This document shows positions 63,203 through 64,000 of a stretch of DNA of 64,000 bases, in pieces. The notes beneath the pieces were generated by a model, which worked only from the letters and a program-made list of their open reading frames with translations, was not told the origin of the DNA and searched no databases. The first letter of the stretch is position 1; every line of letters begins with the position of its first letter. The translations under genes and the position numbers were made by a program. Source of the DNA: Gammaproteobacteria bacterium (GTDB taxonomy: Bacteria; Pseudomonadota; Gammaproteobacteria; Ga0077536); contig JAJFJQ010000028.1 in the NCBI GenBank assembly GCA_021773835.1, forward strand, positions 186,001 through 250,000, written 5' to 3'.

Positions 63203-63874
63203 TTACTCGCTGAAGTACATTGTTGGGTCATCCAGGCCCGCAGCAGCAAAGCCATCACGGCGCAGCCGGCAGGCATCGCACTTGCCGCAAGCGCGGCCAG
63301 TCGGATCCGCCTGGTAGCACGAAACGGTTAATGCAAAGTCAACCCCAAGCTTGTTGCCCAAAGCGATAATGTCGGCCTTACTGGAATCAATTAGCGGTGC
63401 ATCTATGCTGATCGCCGAACCTTCAACCCCTACCTTTGTTGCAACGCGTGCGAGATCGTTAAAAGCTGCGATGAACGCCGGACGACAGTCCGGGTAGCCG
63501 GAATAATCGACCGCATTAACGCCGATATAGATTTTCCCGGCGTCAATGACCTCGGCCCAACCGAGTGCGATGGACAACATCACCGTGTTTCGTGCGGGAA
63601 CGTAGGTGATCGGGATCCCCGTTTCCCCACCCGTTGGCACGTCTAATGCGTTATCGGTCAATGCGGAGCCGCCGAACTGACCATAATCGACCTGTACGAT
63701 CCGATGTTCGGTGACGTTGTAAGAAGATGCAATGCGTCGAGCAGAATCTATTTCAGCGGCGTGGCGTTGTCCATAATTTACCGTAAGGGCAAAGCATTCC
63801 TCACCCTGCTCATGAGCCCGTGCCAGCACTGTCGCGGAATCAAGCCCGCCGGAAAGTAAAACGATAGATCGCAT
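63203..63874 (-). CDS. queC: 7-cyano-7-deazaguanine synthase QueC
   Basis: It converts 7-carboxy-7-deazaguanine to preQ0 for queuosine. The 223-residue protein has the PP-loop [12 protein letters not shown] at the N-terminus, [15 protein letters not shown], and the zinc-binding cysteines in [21 protein letters not shown]. It follows queE on the minus strand and is convergent with the transglycosylase gene (1 bp apart). Confidence 0.95.
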   Translation of the reverse strand: MRSIVLLSGGLDSATVLARAHEQGEECFALTVNYGQRHAAEIDSARRIASSYNVTEHRIVQVDYGQFGGSALTDNALDVPTGGETGIPITYVPARNTVMLSIALGWAEVIDAGKIYIGVNAVDYSGYPDCRPAFIAAFNDLARVATKVGVEGSAISIDAPLIDSSKADIIALGNKLGVDFALTVSCYQADPTGRACGKCDACRLRRDGFAAAGLDDPTMYFSE

Positions 63875-63883
63875 AAATTCGAC

Positions 63884-64000
63884 CTAACGCCCCGGCTGGT
63901 CACCCCAGAGGTACTTGTGTAATTGAACTTGCAAACGTACCGGCAGGCGATCGGCCAATATCCACTCGCCCAGTGCCCGTGGATGGAGCGCCTCATGGTT
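63884..64000 (-). CDS. queE: 7-carboxy-7-deazaguanine synthase QueE, C-terminal part
   Basis: A 38-codon open frame runs in from the right edge to a TAG at 63884-63886. It encodes HPRALGEWILADRLPVRLQ followed by VQLHKYLWGDQPGR, the characteristic C-terminus of the radical SAM enzyme QueE. The rest lies beyond the window. It stands 9 bp before queC, the expected order. QueE makes CDG, the substrate of QueC. Confidence 0.85.
   Translation of the reverse strand, partial: NHEALHPRALGEWILADRLPVRLQVQLHKYLWGDQPGR

Noticed and set aside
1-64000. tRNA genes, rRNA, CRISPR arrays, insertion sequences, prophage or attachment sites
   Set aside because: I looked for these in the gaps by eye and saw none: no spaced identical repeats, no transposase or integrase, no tRNA-like arm pattern. 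A covariance-model scan would be more sensitive for RNAs.

Overview
The window is a chromosomal segment from a gammaproteobacterium outside the enterics. The evidence is several conserved gammaproteobacterial blocks: ndk-rlmN-pilF-rodZ-hisS-yfgM-bamB-der, dapA-bamC, hisAFIE-tatABC, kdsD-kdsC-lptC-lptA-lptB-rpoN-hpf-ptsN-rapZ-ptsH-ptsI-mgtE, polA next to a DUF2782 gene and thrB, and an iscR-controlled suf operon. Base composition looks roughly balanced. Coding density is very high, with many 1-4 bp overlaps. I see no insertion sequence, prophage, CRISPR array, tRNA or rRNA. No stretch longer than 300 bases lacks a gene.

Layout. 1-3662: the end of holC, then a valS whose frame carries an unusual 159-residue N-terminal extension. 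3798-10882: cysE, iscR and sufA-B-C-D-S-T, which link cysteine supply to Fe-S cluster assembly; a good IscR type 1 site lies in front of iscR. 10883-19113: ndk, rlmN, pilF, rodZ, hisS, yfgM, bamB and der (nucleotide balance, translation, pili, cell shape, outer-membrane assembly, ribosome assembly); ispG is missing from its usual place. 19119-22040, minus strand: dapA-bamC-MBL hydrolase; the last gene probably starts at CTG. 22218-31435: gcvR-like, phoH2, an AI-2E permease, two orphan ParA ATPases around queG, a 770-residue acyltransferase/alpha-beta hydrolase fusion, and a DUF3530 protein.

31661-35508: rpe-gph-trpG-trpD-trpC, coupled by 4 bp overlaps and lacking trpE. 35545-38161: a VOC protein, a class II aldolase and ilvA. 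38250-42642: rpiA, tatABC and hisAFIE. 42797-47141: polA, a DUF2782 protein and thrB. 47259-48283: an OmpA-type lipoprotein beside a short paralogue of its own N-terminus, a clear partial tandem duplication. 48430-60075: mgtE, the regulatory phosphotransferase set (HPr, EI, PtsN, RapZ), hpf, rpoN, the lipopolysaccharide transport and Kdo genes, and a Ca/cation antiporter. 60200-64000: murU, a lytic transglycosylase with a doubled solute-binding region, queC, and the C-terminal end of queE.

Most of the window is housekeeping, and I found no convincing new multi-gene system. The best leads are the ValS extension, the acyltransferase-hydrolase fusion beside an orphan ParA, the CTG-initiated hydrolase, the duplicated glycine-rich lipoprotein with a structured 5' leader, the double-domain MltF-like enzyme, and several conserved operons that lack one expected member (ispG, trpE, hisH, a mannose-type EIIA, sufE).
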